From NCBI RefSeq assembly GCF_039537985.1, contig NZ_BAABBN010000004.1:372001-436000 (forward strand): a DNA stretch of 64,000 bases, given 5' to 3'. The notes under the pieces are model-generated. The model did not search any database, was not told the DNA's origin, and saw nothing but the letters and a program-made list of their open reading frames with translations. A program made the position numbers and the translations under genes. Source of the stretch: Litoribacillus peritrichatus. Lineage in GTDB: Bacteria; Pseudomonadota; Gammaproteobacteria; Pseudomonadales; Litoribrevibacteraceae. Shown here in pieces: positions 51,377 to 60,355 of the stretch; positions within the stretch are counted from its first letter, which is position 1; each line of letters opens with the position of its first letter.

Positions 51377-52759
51377 ATGTCGACGCTACGTAAAACACTA
51401 ATAGCCCTCACTAGCTTAGCTTTAGTGGTGCCTATTGCGAATGCTAAAGTTTCTTCTTCGGAAGCAGCTAGGTTAAAAACAGATTTGACTCCATTTGGGG
51501 CCGTTCGTGCTGGTAACAGTGACGGAAGTATCCCTGAGTGGACTGGTGGGCTGACAACGCCACCACCAGAGTATCAGGAGCCGGGTCAGCACCATCCTAA
51601 CCCGTTTCCTGAGGACGAAGTTTTATATACCGTGACTTCGCAGAATATGGAGAAGTACGCAGATATTTTGACGGAAGGCCAAAAAGCATTGTTTGCTGCC
51701 TATCCTGAAACTTACCGGGTGCCTGTGTATCAATCTCGAAGAACGCACGCTGCGCCGGATTGGGTATATAAAAATACCTTCGATAACGCGACCACAGCGG
51801 AGTTAGCAAATAAAGGCAATGGCGTTAAGAAAGCCTACGGTGGTATTCCTTTTCCACTGGCCGCTCAAACGTCCAAAGACGGCTTGGAAATGTACTGGAA
51901 CCACGTTACTCGCTGGCGTGGTGTTTATTTGGTTCGTCGAGCGTCAGAAACGGCTGTTCAGCGAAATGGTGATTACAATTTAGTGACATCGCAGCAAGAA
52001 GCGTATTTCAACTTTTACAATCCGAAAGGATCTGCTAAATCGTTGGATAACATGCTGTTTTATTATTTGTCGTTTGTAAAAGCACCGCCGAGACTGGCAG
52101 GTGGTGCAGTTTTGGTTCATGAAACCTTGGATCAGGTGAAAAAACCTCGTAAGGCTTGGGGTTACAACGCTGGTCAGCGACGTGTTCGTCGTGCACCTAC
52201 GTTGGCATACGATACGCCGATTGCCGCGATGGATGGGCTACGTACTGCGGATGATACCGATATGATCAATGGTTCACCGGATCGCTTTGAATGGAAATAC
52301 GTTGGTACTGAAGAGAAGTTGATTCCATATAACAATTATATGATCAGTGACCCGGCGACTAAGTACAAAGACTTACTGTGGGCTGGTCACATTAACCCTA
52401 AGTTTGCTCGCTACGAAAAGCACCGTGTGCACGTAGTGGAAGGTACGTTGAAAAAAGGAAAGCGTCATATTTACTCCAAGCGAGTAATGTACATTGAAGA
52501 AGACAGCTGGAGTGCTGCAACGATTGATCAGTACGATGGTCGTGGTGAACTTTGGCGTGTTTCTATGGCGTATTTAAAGAACTTCTATGAGTTGCCGTCT
52601 ACTTGGACGTCACTGGATGTGTTCCATGACTTACAAGCACGTAGATACGCAGTTCAGAGTATGGATTCTGAAGAGTCCGCAACGACTGACTTTAGTCAGC
52701 CGATTCCTAAAAGTCGTTACTTCAAGCCTTCGTCTTTGAGACGACGTGGTACGCGATAA
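51377..52759 (+). CDS. DUF1329 outer-membrane-associated lipid-binding protein
   Basis: This exported protein of about 460 residues has a signal peptide (TLIALTSLALVVPIANA). The family start follows, KTDLTPFGAVRAGNSDGSIPEWTGG, then AYPETYRVPVYQSRRT and GQRRVRRAPTLAYD. DUF1329 resembles LolB/LppX-type lipid-binding folds and often lies beside DUF1302, a YCF48-like protein and an RND exporter. DUF1302 is missing just upstream. ATG 51377 is chosen because the signal peptide starts there; the in-frame GTG 51326 would add an unlikely lead. A hairpin lies between it and the next gene. Confidence 0.9.
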   Translation: MSTLRKTLIALTSLALVVPIANAKVSSSEAARLKTDLTPFGAVRAGNSDGSIPEWTGGLTTPPPEYQEPGQHHPNPFPEDEVLYTVTSQNMEKYADILTEGQKALFAAYPETYRVPVYQSRRTHAAPDWVYKNTFDNATTAELANKGNGVKKAYGGIPFPLAAQTSKDGLEMYWNHVTRWRGVYLVRRASETAVQRNGDYNLVTSQQEAYFNFYNPKGSAKSLDNMLFYYLSFVKAPPRLAGGAVLVHETLDQVKKPRKAWGYNAGQRRVRRAPTLAYDTPIAAMDGLRTADDTDMINGSPDRFEWKYVGTEEKLIPYNNYMISDPATKYKDLLWAGHINPKFARYEKHRVHVVEGTLKKGKRHIYSKRVMYIEEDSWSAATIDQYDGRGELWRVSMAYLKNFYELPSTWTSLDVFHDLQARRYAVQSMDSEESATTDFSQPIPKSRYFKPSSLRRRGTR

Positions 52760-52792
52760 TTGGATTTCGACTGAATTAAGGTTAATAAAATG

Positions 52793-52819
52793 CAAGAGTA
52801 GCCAGCTAGGCTACTCTTG
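52793..52819 (+). terminator. Hairpin between DUF1329 and YCF48-like genes
   Basis: CAAGAGTAGCC and GGCTACTCTTG form a perfect 11-bp stem with a 5-nt loop. The downstream sequence (TTGTAACTG) is not a clean T-tract, so it may tune relative expression rather than end the transcript. Confidence 0.55.
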
Positions 52820-52848
52820 TTGTAACTGAGTTTATAAAACTGTCTATT

Positions 52849-54012
52849 ATGAGCCCTTTTATGGTCAAAACTGTAAAAAACCGAGTGTTTAAGTCCTTGC
52901 TCGTGCCTTTGGTGGCGGCAAGTTCCTTCGCTCTGAGCCAACCAGTCTTTTCATTTTCCGATGTATTGGAAACTTCCGCGACTAAATCTGCAAAAGCTGC
53001 TGAATCTTTGTTGTTAGATGTGCAGAAACTCAAGAATGGTCGATTGGTTGCCGCTGGAGAAAGAGGCCACGTTCTTTACTCTGATGATGATGGTAAGAGT
53101 TGGGTTCAATCGGAAGTACCTGTGATTGTAAATATCATTTCCATCTATTTTGTGAATGATAAAACGGGTTGGGCTGTCGGGCACGACGGCATCGTTCTAA
53201 AGTCTACGGACGGAGGTCAAAGCTGGACGCGTCAATTTGATGGGTTTAAGGCTAACGAACAGACGTTAGTTCAACGGCAGGAGAAGGTTGCTGAGCTTGA
53301 ACAAAAATTAGAATCCGCTTCAGAAGAAGAGATGGAAGATCTTGAATTTCAACTGGAAGAAGCCACTTTCTCTATGGAAGATGCCCAGTTTGATATTGAA
53401 GGCGGTTCTACCAAACCTTTCTTAGATGTGTGGTTTCAAGACGAAAATACGGGCTTTATCGTTGGTGCGTATGGACAAATGTTCCGGACAACGGATGGTG
53501 GGGAAACCTGGAATAATACGGCCGGACTTTTGGAAAATCCGGATCGCTTTCATTTAAACGCAATTAAAGAAATTCAGCCTGGTCATCTTGTGATTGTGGG
53601 TGAGGCGGGCATTATTATGCGCTCCACAGACAATGGCAACAGTTGGGAAACATTAGAATCTCCTTATGACGGTTCTTTATTTGGTGCTGTTTCCACAAGA
53701 CAACTGAACGGTATGTTGATTTACGGTTTGCGAGGCCATGTTTTCCGGACGTCAGATTTTGGTGATTCCTGGGAACAAGTGGAAGTTAATACTGAGCAAA
53801 CGTTGAACTCCGGCAATGCCTTCAAAGACGGAACCATCATGATTGTGGGCAATAACGGTATCGTTTTAAAGAGCTACGATTCGGGTCGTAACTTCTCTGC
53901 TACTGTGCGAAAGGACAGAAGTTCATTAGTAGGTGTTACCGAATCAGATAATGGTGGCATTGTTTTAGTCGGGCAGGATGGTTTATACCTAGCACTGCCA
54001 AACGCTGAATAA
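52849..54012 (+). CDS. Exported YCF48/BNR-repeat beta-propeller protein
   Basis: This 387-residue secreted protein has an N-terminal signal (VPLVAASSFALSQPVFS). It carries repeated propeller blades of the YCF48/BNR type, each ending in a DGGxSW-like turn (DDDGKSW, STDGGQSW, TTDGGETW, STDNGNSW, SDFGDSW). A highly charged 45-residue coiled-coil insert (QRQEKVAELEQKLESASEEE onward) interrupts the blades at about residues 140-185. It is the likely scaffold partner of the DUF1329 protein and the RND exporter. Two ATG codons (52849, 52861) are possible starts. Confidence 0.87.
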   Translation: MSPFMVKTVKNRVFKSLLVPLVAASSFALSQPVFSFSDVLETSATKSAKAAESLLLDVQKLKNGRLVAAGERGHVLYSDDDGKSWVQSEVPVIVNIISIYFVNDKTGWAVGHDGIVLKSTDGGQSWTRQFDGFKANEQTLVQRQEKVAELEQKLESASEEEMEDLEFQLEEATFSMEDAQFDIEGGSTKPFLDVWFQDENTGFIVGAYGQMFRTTDGGETWNNTAGLLENPDRFHLNAIKEIQPGHLVIVGEAGIIMRSTDNGNSWETLESPYDGSLFGAVSTRQLNGMLIYGLRGHVFRTSDFGDSWEQVEVNTEQTLNSGNAFKDGTIMIVGNNGIVLKSYDSGRNFSATVRKDRSSLVGVTESDNGGIVLVGQDGLYLALPNAE

Positions 54013-54035
54013 TAACGAAAGAAAAGGGTTGGTAA

Positions 54036-56438
54036 ATGTCAACAAAACACCATCATGATTCCGATAACTATATTTTAACACCGGAAGCTGAGCCATTTTT
54101 AGAAAGACTGTTTTTTAATAATCGTATTCTTTTCTTATTGATCTTTTTGGGTTTAACCATATTTTTGACCTATAGTGCGATCAATATTAAGCCGGATGCC
54201 CGTTTAGAAAAGCTAATTCCTCTGAAGCACCCGTACATCATGAATATGATGGAAAACCGGGACAGTTTGGATAACTTGGGCAATAGCATTCGTATTTCGG
54301 TCGAAAGTACTGATGGTACGGTCTTTAATGCTGAGTATATGGAAGCGCTTCGTCTAATTACCGATGAGCTGTTCTATATTCCGGGCGTGGATCGTGCAGG
54401 ACTGAAGTCTCTGTGGACAGCGAATGTTCGTTGGGTCGAGGTGACGGAAGAGGGGTTTCAGGGTGGTCCCGTGATTCCGCCGACCTACGACGGTTCAGAA
54501 GAAAGTCTGGATACGCTTCGTCAAAATATTCTTCGATCAGGCACCGTAGGGAGCTTGGTTGCCAACAACTTTAAATCGACCATTATTCAAGCGCCTCTGT
54601 TTGAGAAAAACCCTGAAACCGGTGAACAACTGGATTATCAGGCGTTTTCCCATGAACTTGAAACCCGTATTCGCGCCAAGTTTGAAAATGACAACATCAA
54701 AGTCCACATCGTAGGTTTCGCCAAGAAGATCGGCGATCTTATGGATGGCATTAAAGACATTGGCTTTTTTGCACTGATTGCCATTGCAATTACATTTGTG
54801 CTGTTGGTTTGGTATGCACGCTGCTTGAAGAGTGCTGTCATTCCGGTTATCTGTTCTATTATTGCGGTGTTCTGGCAGCTGGGTATCTTGAACCTTCTGG
54901 GCTTTGGTTTAGACCCTTATTCGGTTCTGGTGCCGTTTCTGGTTTTTGCCATCGGTATTTCCCACGGGGTACAGATTATTAATGCGGTTGCGCTTGAGTC
55001 CGCTGAAGGCCGCAACAAGTTCGATGCTGCCCGTCATGCGTTCCGTGACCTGTATGTTCCAGGTATGTTGGCGTTGATGAGTGATGGTATTGGCTTCCTG
55101 ACGTTGCTGTTGATTCAGATTGACGTAATTCAAGAGCTGGCAATCACGGCAAGTATCGGTGTTGCGGTGATTATTTTCACAAATCTAGTGTTGTTGCCGT
55201 TGCTAATGTCTTATGTGGGCGTTTCTAAGAGTGGCGTTAATTATTTCAAAAAGAACACAGAAGCTGAGCCAAAGATCGCCAAGATTATGTCGTACTGTGC
55301 TCACCCAACGGTGGCTCCGATTTCCATTCTTATTGGTATCGCGCTAGCAGGTGCCGGTGTTTACTACGGCCAAGACTTAAAAATCGGTGATTTGGATAAA
55401 GGTGCTCCAGAGCTGCATCCGGATTCTCGCTACAACCTGGACAATGCCTTCATTACGGATAATTACTCCACCAGTGCCGATGTGATGGTTATCATGGTGA
55501 AGACCGAAGTCGAGCAATGTTCTTCCTATCAAACCATGGATGCGATAGATCGTTTCCAGTGGGTGATGGAAAATGTTGAGGGGGTTCAGGGGACTGCATC
55601 ACTGGTAACAGTATCTAAGATTGTAAGTACGGGCATGAACGAAGGTAATTTAAAATGGCGTTCACTGTCTCGTAACCAGCAAATTCTTAACTCCTCCATT
55701 CAGCGTGCTCCGGCAGGCTTGTTGAATGCCGACTGTAGTTTGGCGCCGGTTATTTTGTTCCTGGCTGACCATAAAGCTGAAACTTTGGAGCGAGTCACCG
55801 CTGAAGCTGAGAAGTTCGCAGCCGAATACAAGGTTGATGGAGAGCTGGAATTCTTGCTGGCTGCCGGTTCTGCTGGTATTGATGCCGCGACTAACCAGGT
55901 CATTGAAGCCGCTCAGGACCGTATGTTGGCGTTTGTATACGCAGTTGTATCCATCTTGTGCTTTATTACCTTCAGATCCATTCGGGCCGTGCTTTGTATT
56001 ATCACCCCGCTGGGCATTACCTCTGTGTTGTGTGAAGCCTTGATGGTATACAAAGGTATTGGTGTTAAGGTTGAGACATTGCCTGTAATTGCACTGGGTG
56101 TGGGTATTGGTGTGGACTACGGGATTTATATTTATACGCGTCTTGAGACGTATATCCGCGATGGTCTTGGTTTACAGGCTGCGTATCTGGAAACATTGAA
56201 GACAACAGGTAAAGCGGTTGCCTTTACTGGTGTTACTCTGGCCATTGGTGTTGTGACTTGGGTATGGTCTTCTATTAAGTTCCAAAGCAATATGGGCTTC
56301 TTATTAACCTTTATGTTCTTGTGGAACATGGTGGGAGCGCTTTGGTTGTTGCCTGCATTGGCTCGATTCCTGATTCGTCCGGAACAGATCATTGCTAAAG
56401 AGCGAATTCGTCAGCAGAAGCAAATTGCAGACGACTGA
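54036..56438 (+). CDS. RND/MMPL superfamily exporter
   Basis: This 800-residue inner-membrane protein has 12 predicted membrane helices in two halves, each preceded by a large periplasmic loop. Helix 1 is FLLIFLGLTIFLTYSAI. The sterol-sensing-like bundle begins IGFFALIAIAITFVLLVWYA, and the second half begins with MLAFVYAVVSILCFITF. It belongs with HpnN/MMPL-type lipid exporters rather than drug pumps with MFP and TolC partners, none of which is present. It probably moves a lipid or hydrophobic molecule together with the DUF1329 and YCF48-like proteins. A strong terminator follows. Confidence 0.9.
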   Translation: MSTKHHHDSDNYILTPEAEPFLERLFFNNRILFLLIFLGLTIFLTYSAINIKPDARLEKLIPLKHPYIMNMMENRDSLDNLGNSIRISVESTDGTVFNAEYMEALRLITDELFYIPGVDRAGLKSLWTANVRWVEVTEEGFQGGPVIPPTYDGSEESLDTLRQNILRSGTVGSLVANNFKSTIIQAPLFEKNPETGEQLDYQAFSHELETRIRAKFENDNIKVHIVGFAKKIGDLMDGIKDIGFFALIAIAITFVLLVWYARCLKSAVIPVICSIIAVFWQLGILNLLGFGLDPYSVLVPFLVFAIGISHGVQIINAVALESAEGRNKFDAARHAFRDLYVPGMLALMSDGIGFLTLLLIQIDVIQELAITASIGVAVIIFTNLVLLPLLMSYVGVSKSGVNYFKKNTEAEPKIAKIMSYCAHPTVAPISILIGIALAGAGVYYGQDLKIGDLDKGAPELHPDSRYNLDNAFITDNYSTSADVMVIMVKTEVEQCSSYQTMDAIDRFQWVMENVEGVQGTASLVTVSKIVSTGMNEGNLKWRSLSRNQQILNSSIQRAPAGLLNADCSLAPVILFLADHKAETLERVTAEAEKFAAEYKVDGELEFLLAAGSAGIDAATNQVIEAAQDRMLAFVYAVVSILCFITFRSIRAVLCIITPLGITSVLCEALMVYKGIGVKVETLPVIALGVGIGVDYGIYIYTRLETYIRDGLGLQAAYLETLKTTGKAVAFTGVTLAIGVVTWVWSSIKFQSNMGFLLTFMFLWNMVGALWLLPALARFLIRPEQIIAKERIRQQKQIADD

Positions 56439-56485
56439 GTTCTGAGTAAAAGAGAAATGATCAGCGCTCGTTGATTGTTCTTTTG

Positions 56486-56512
56486 AAAAACCCCGCTGGT
56501 CGGGGTTTTTTT
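56486..56512 (+). terminator. Terminator after the RND exporter gene
   Basis: AAAAACCCCG and CGGGGTTTTT form a perfect 10-bp stem with a CTGGT loop followed by more T residues. Confidence 0.93.
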
Positions 56513-56634
56513 ATGGGAACAATAAAAACAACCCTCCTCTGATATTTTGACTGTTGCAGTGTTTGTCGGGTCAAAATCCTGTCGTATACCATCGCCTGTT
56601 TTGTAAGTTGTTGATAAGTAATGATTTGTAAATC

Positions 56635-56650
56635 TGGCATGTGGTTTGCT
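56635..56650 (+). promoter_or_regulatory. Sigma-54 promoter of fleSR
   Basis: TGGCATGTGGTTTGCT has GG and GC exactly 10 bases apart and matches the TGGCAC-N5-TTGCA consensus closely. It lies 73 bases before the fleS start, as expected for a FleQ/FlrA-activated flagellar class II promoter. Confidence 0.85.
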
Positions 56651-56722
56651 CTATATTGATTGGGTCCTCAGTAAGTGCCAGTTTTCTGGCCTGATAAGAC
56701 GAGTTAAACGGATGCAGCAGAT

Positions 56723-58030
56723 ATGACTATGATTGATCCACAGCAAAACCTGGATTTACTTGGTGGTAAATTAGCCGATGGCGCGGCTATGTTAGAAGCA
56801 CTGAATTCCGGAGCTATGCCAACCTCGAATTTTATAGAAGGTGATACCCCCAGAGAGCTGGAAGGTTTGCATCGTACCTTTGAACTTTTTGGCCAGATGT
56901 CACAGCAGCTTAGTCAGTCATACGTCATGCTCGAAGATCGTGTAAAGCACCTTTCGAGTCAGCTTGAAAAGCAAACGGCTGAACGAATCAAAGAGCTGGC
57001 TGAAAAAGAACAGCTGGCTGAAAGACTCACTGGTTTATTGGATTTATTGCCCGGTGGTGTGGTTGTTATTAATGAAGATGGTTTGCTTGAGCAATGTAAC
57101 CCGGCTGCACGAGAGCTGTTAACGATATACCCGGGTGAACTGATTGGTAGCCGGTGGGTCGATATCATCCGTTCCTGCTTTCGGCCGAAACATGATGATG
57201 GCCATGAAGTCTCCACGGCCGATGGCCGTCGTCTGAGTATTTCCACTCGTTCACTGGATAACCAACCGGGGCAGATTGTGCTGTTGACCGATCAGACGGA
57301 AACCCGTCGTTTACAGGCCGAGCTGTCCAGAAGTGAGCGACTAAGTGCGATGGGAAAAATGGTGGCGTCTTTAGCACATCAAATTCGCACGCCTTTATCT
57401 GCAGCTATGTTGTTTGGCGGGCATTTGGGGGTTCCTCATATTGAAGACGAAAAACGCCTCGATATCGCCGATCGCCTGATGTCGCGCTTGATGCACCTTG
57501 AGCAGCAAGTTCGCGATATGCTCATTTTTGCCAAAGGTGAGCTGAAAACGGCAGAGCTGGTGAAAGTGAAAGAATTTTGTCTTTCATTACAGGAAGCGGT
57601 ATCGGCTAATCGCTGGCCTGAAAATGTTTATATTGACCTCAGAAATGAATGTCCTGAAGAACAGTTTTATTGCAATACCGAAGCCTTGGTTGGGGCGGTA
57701 TTAAATCTGGTGGAAAATGCTGTGCAGGCGACCAGCCATCAGGTGACGATTCAAATTTCGCTTAATCAGTCTGAAGATCAGAAGTTCTTTGTCTGTTCTG
57801 TCAAAGATGATGGGCCGGGCATTGATGATAAGACGTTGTCCAAAGTTATGGAGCCTTTCTATACCACAAAATCACAGGGTACTGGGTTGGGCTTGGCAGT
57901 AGTAAAAGCAGTTGTGACTGCTCATGGTGGTGATTTTTCTCTTGTTTCTGAGTCAGGGGAAGGTACCCGGGCAGAAATGACAATTCCATTTGCACGAATA
58001 ACTCCAGCAGAGATTGAAGGAGCTTACTAA
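56723..58030 (+). CDS. fleS: Flagellar sensor histidine kinase FleS/FlrB
   Basis: This 435-residue cytoplasmic kinase has no membrane helix. A helical N-terminal region is followed by a PAS-like domain (LLDLLPGGVVVINEDGLL, about residue 105). The H-box is LAHQIRTPLSAAML with the phospho-His, and the ATPase domain has NLVENAVQATSH, DDGPGIDD and TTKSQGTGLGLA. Together with the following gene, overlapping by one base, it matches FleS of Pseudomonas and FlrB of Vibrio. These phosphorylate their partner to switch on basal-body and hook genes. Confidence 0.92.
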   Translation: MTMIDPQQNLDLLGGKLADGAAMLEALNSGAMPTSNFIEGDTPRELEGLHRTFELFGQMSQQLSQSYVMLEDRVKHLSSQLEKQTAERIKELAEKEQLAERLTGLLDLLPGGVVVINEDGLLEQCNPAARELLTIYPGELIGSRWVDIIRSCFRPKHDDGHEVSTADGRRLSISTRSLDNQPGQIVLLTDQTETRRLQAELSRSERLSAMGKMVASLAHQIRTPLSAAMLFGGHLGVPHIEDEKRLDIADRLMSRLMHLEQQVRDMLIFAKGELKTAELVKVKEFCLSLQEAVSANRWPENVYIDLRNECPEEQFYCNTEALVGAVLNLVENAVQATSHQVTIQISLNQSEDQKFFVCSVKDDGPGIDDKTLSKVMEPFYTTKSQGTGLGLAVVKAVVTAHGGDFSLVSESGEGTRAEMTIPFARITPAEIEGAY

Positions 58031-59562
58031 TGGCGAAACAAAAAATATTGGTCGTTGAAGACGACCGTGATCTTCGTGAAGCCTTGTGCTTGACCCTGGA
58101 TGTCGCGGGTTATCCCTACGAACAGGCTTCTTCGGGGGAAATGGCGCTGGAGATCCTGAAAGATACGCCGGTCAATATGGTGATTTCAGATGTGAACATG
58201 GGCGGGATGGATGGTCATGAGCTGTTGGTTAAAATCAAACAGAATTTTCCTGGTATCCCGGTTGCTTTGATGACGGCATACGGCGATATCGAGCGGGCGA
58301 TTGATGCCGTCAGGAACGGTGCCGCTGATTATTTGGTTAAGCCTTTTGAGTCTGAAACCTTGTTGCAGTTGGTGAAGTCTACTCTGGGTGATCAGGTAAT
58401 GACTACAGGTTCTAATCAGCCTGTTGCCGAAGAACCGAGTTCCATTGAGTTATTGGAGTTGGCGAAGCGAGTGGCAGCGTCAGAATCCACTGTGTTAATT
58501 TCAGGTGAAAGCGGCACAGGTAAGGAAGTACTTGCTCAGTTCATTCACGATCACTCCCCTAGATCTGATAAACCTTTCATTGCGATCAACTGCGCTGCCA
58601 TTCCTGAAAATATGCTGGAAGCGATTTTGTTTGGTCATGAGAAAGGGGCTTATACCGGGGCGGTAACCAGTGCGCCGGGTAAGTTTGAACAAGCAAATGG
58701 TGGCACTATTCTGCTGGATGAAATCTCGGAAATGGAAATAGGCCTTCAGGCTAAGTTGTTGCGTGTGCTTCAGGAGCGGGAAGTTGAGCGTTTAGGGGGT
58801 CGAAGAACCATCAAGTTGGATGTTCGGGTGGTGGCAACCACCAACCGGGATCTTCGAGAATATGTTCAGGAAGGTAAGTTCCGAGAAGATTTATATTATC
58901 GGTTGAGTGTGTTCCCGCTTCAATGGAAACCATTAAGGGAAAGACCGAGGGACATTGTGCCTTTGGCGAGACGCCTGTTGAAAAAGAATGGTAAGAAAAT
59001 GGGGAAGGGAACCCTCAAGTTGGATGCAAGTTCAGTTCAGTTGCTGACTCACTACCCTTGGCCTGGCAATGTCCGTGAATTGGATAACGCAGTACAGCGT
59101 GCGCTGGTGCTTCAGCAAGGAACGGTCGTGACTGCGGATGACTTCAGATTGGAAATGTCGCCTCCGCCAGTTTATAACGCATCCAATCAAGCGTCGCCTG
59201 TTGTTCCTGCATTTGAGCCTGTAGAAGCTCAGGTTCCGGCTTCTGCTGTATCTTCTTCTGCTTCAAGCACACAAACTGCGGGAGTAGGCTATTCTGAAAA
59301 TCGTGATATAATTAATGCTGAAGCGTCTGCTTTTTCTAATCAGGCCCCGGCGGGTTTGGAATCCCTTCAGAGCGAAGCATCTTTGGGGGATGATCTGAAG
59401 CAGAGAGAATTTCAGGTAATCTTAAATACCTTGCGGTCTGTCAGCGGCAGTCGAAAGCAGACCTCAGAAATACTCGGCATCAGCCCACGTACTCTTCGCT
59501 ACAAGTTAGCCCGGATGCGTGAAAGTGGCTTGGATGTTGATGAATTGCTGGCGGCCTCCTAA
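58030..59562 (+). CDS. fleR: Flagellar sigma-54 response regulator FleR/FlrC
   Basis: This 510-residue protein has a receiver domain with phospho-acceptor Asp54 and a sigma-54 AAA+ domain with Walker A GESGTGKE (159-166). The GAFTGA loop appears as GAYTGA (206-211), and Walker B is GGTILLDEISEM. A long Ser/Ala/Pro-rich linker (about 380-450) leads to a Fis-type helix-turn-helix (RKQTSEILGISPRTLRYKLA). It should activate sigma-54 promoters such as the one before fliE. ATG overlaps the fleS stop by one base (TAATG). Confidence 0.94.
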   Translation: MAKQKILVVEDDRDLREALCLTLDVAGYPYEQASSGEMALEILKDTPVNMVISDVNMGGMDGHELLVKIKQNFPGIPVALMTAYGDIERAIDAVRNGAADYLVKPFESETLLQLVKSTLGDQVMTTGSNQPVAEEPSSIELLELAKRVAASESTVLISGESGTGKEVLAQFIHDHSPRSDKPFIAINCAAIPENMLEAILFGHEKGAYTGAVTSAPGKFEQANGGTILLDEISEMEIGLQAKLLRVLQEREVERLGGRRTIKLDVRVVATTNRDLREYVQEGKFREDLYYRLSVFPLQWKPLRERPRDIVPLARRLLKKNGKKMGKGTLKLDASSVQLLTHYPWPGNVRELDNAVQRALVLQQGTVVTADDFRLEMSPPPVYNASNQASPVVPAFEPVEAQVPASAVSSSASSTQTAGVGYSENRDIINAEASAFSNQAPAGLESLQSEASLGDDLKQREFQVILNTLRSVSGSRKQTSEILGISPRTLRYKLARMRESGLDVDELLAAS

Positions 59563-59755
59563 AGGGTGGCGGCTACAATAACGGGATCAGTATATCCCGT
59601 GAACTAGATCCATGTGGCGTGGATCGAATTCTCCATTTAAGCCCGGTTCATTGGCCGGGCTTTTTTCTGTCTGGTGTAATTGAATTACGTCTCTCATTTT
59701 AGCTATCGCCCGTATCCTTGATAACTTTAATACCATCTTCTCTTTTTATTAAAAC
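59563..59755 (+). terminator. Hairpin-rich fleR-fliE spacer including a terminator
   Basis: ACGGGAT/ATCCCGT (59581-59600) forms a perfect 7-bp hairpin. A GATCCATG/CGTGGATC hairpin follows near 59607. AAGCCCGG with CCGGGCTT and a T6 tail at 59639-59666 is a clear Rho-independent terminator, so fleSR and fliE are separate transcripts. Confidence 0.85.
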
Positions 59756-59772
59756 TTGGCCTGCTTTGTGCT
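59756..59772 (+). promoter_or_regulatory. Sigma-54 promoter of fliE operon
   Basis: TTGGCCTGCTTTGTGCT keeps GG and GC 10 bases apart. It lies after the fleR terminator and about 110 bases before fliE, where FleR/FlrC-dependent promoters are expected. Confidence 0.75.
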
Positions 59773-59882
59773 CTTTCCTAGATAACGAAGAAATTAATAA
59801 CAGGTTTTTGACGCTGTAGCGTCTAGAACAAGCAACGCCGAAATGACTGACAATAAATCGCCGTTTGCTTAAGGAGAAAATA

Positions 59883-60248
59883 ATGGAAGTCAGATCCGAT
59901 ATTTCACAAGTGCTTTCCCAAATGCGTCAGATGAAGTCGCAGGTGCAGGATCAATCTCGAACGAATACTGAGATTGGCCAGGTCATGGATGTTCAAAAGC
60001 CTGGGAATGTTGAAAAAGACGACGCGCCAGAATTTTCTCAGTTATTAAAAATGGCTGTTGATCAAGTGAATGAAACTCAAAAAGCGGCTGGTGCATTGGC
60101 GACGGCTTATGAGAAAGGTGATCCGACGGTGGATATTCCCGATGTGATGATTGCGTCGCAAAAAGCAAGCGTTGCGTTTCAGGCAATGACACAGGTGAGA
60201 AATAAACTCATCAGTGCCTATGAAGACATAATGAAGATGCCAATTTAA
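59883..60248 (+). CDS. fliE: Flagellar hook-basal body protein FliE
   Basis: This 121-residue protein connects the MS ring and proximal rod. The C-terminal two thirds carry the family pattern FSQLLKMAVDQVNETQKAAGALATAYEKGDP, then IPDVMIASQKASVAFQAMTQVRNKLISAYEDIM. ATG 59883 has AAGGAG seven bases upstream and is preferred to an in-frame codon at 59865. The protein has no signal peptide because it is exported by the flagellar type III system. It is followed by fliF after 107 bases. Confidence 0.96.
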   Translation: MEVRSDISQVLSQMRQMKSQVQDQSRTNTEIGQVMDVQKPGNVEKDDAPEFSQLLKMAVDQVNETQKAAGALATAYEKGDPTVDIPDVMIASQKASVAFQAMTQVRNKLISAYEDIMKMPI

Positions 60249-60355
60249 TGGCAAAACCGGCTGACGTTCAGTTTGGCTAGTGTGAAACGTGCTCGCTAAA
60301 ACTGTAAAACAAACGTGAAGTAAAAGTCCGCAAGAATTTAAATAGGTATTCGACA

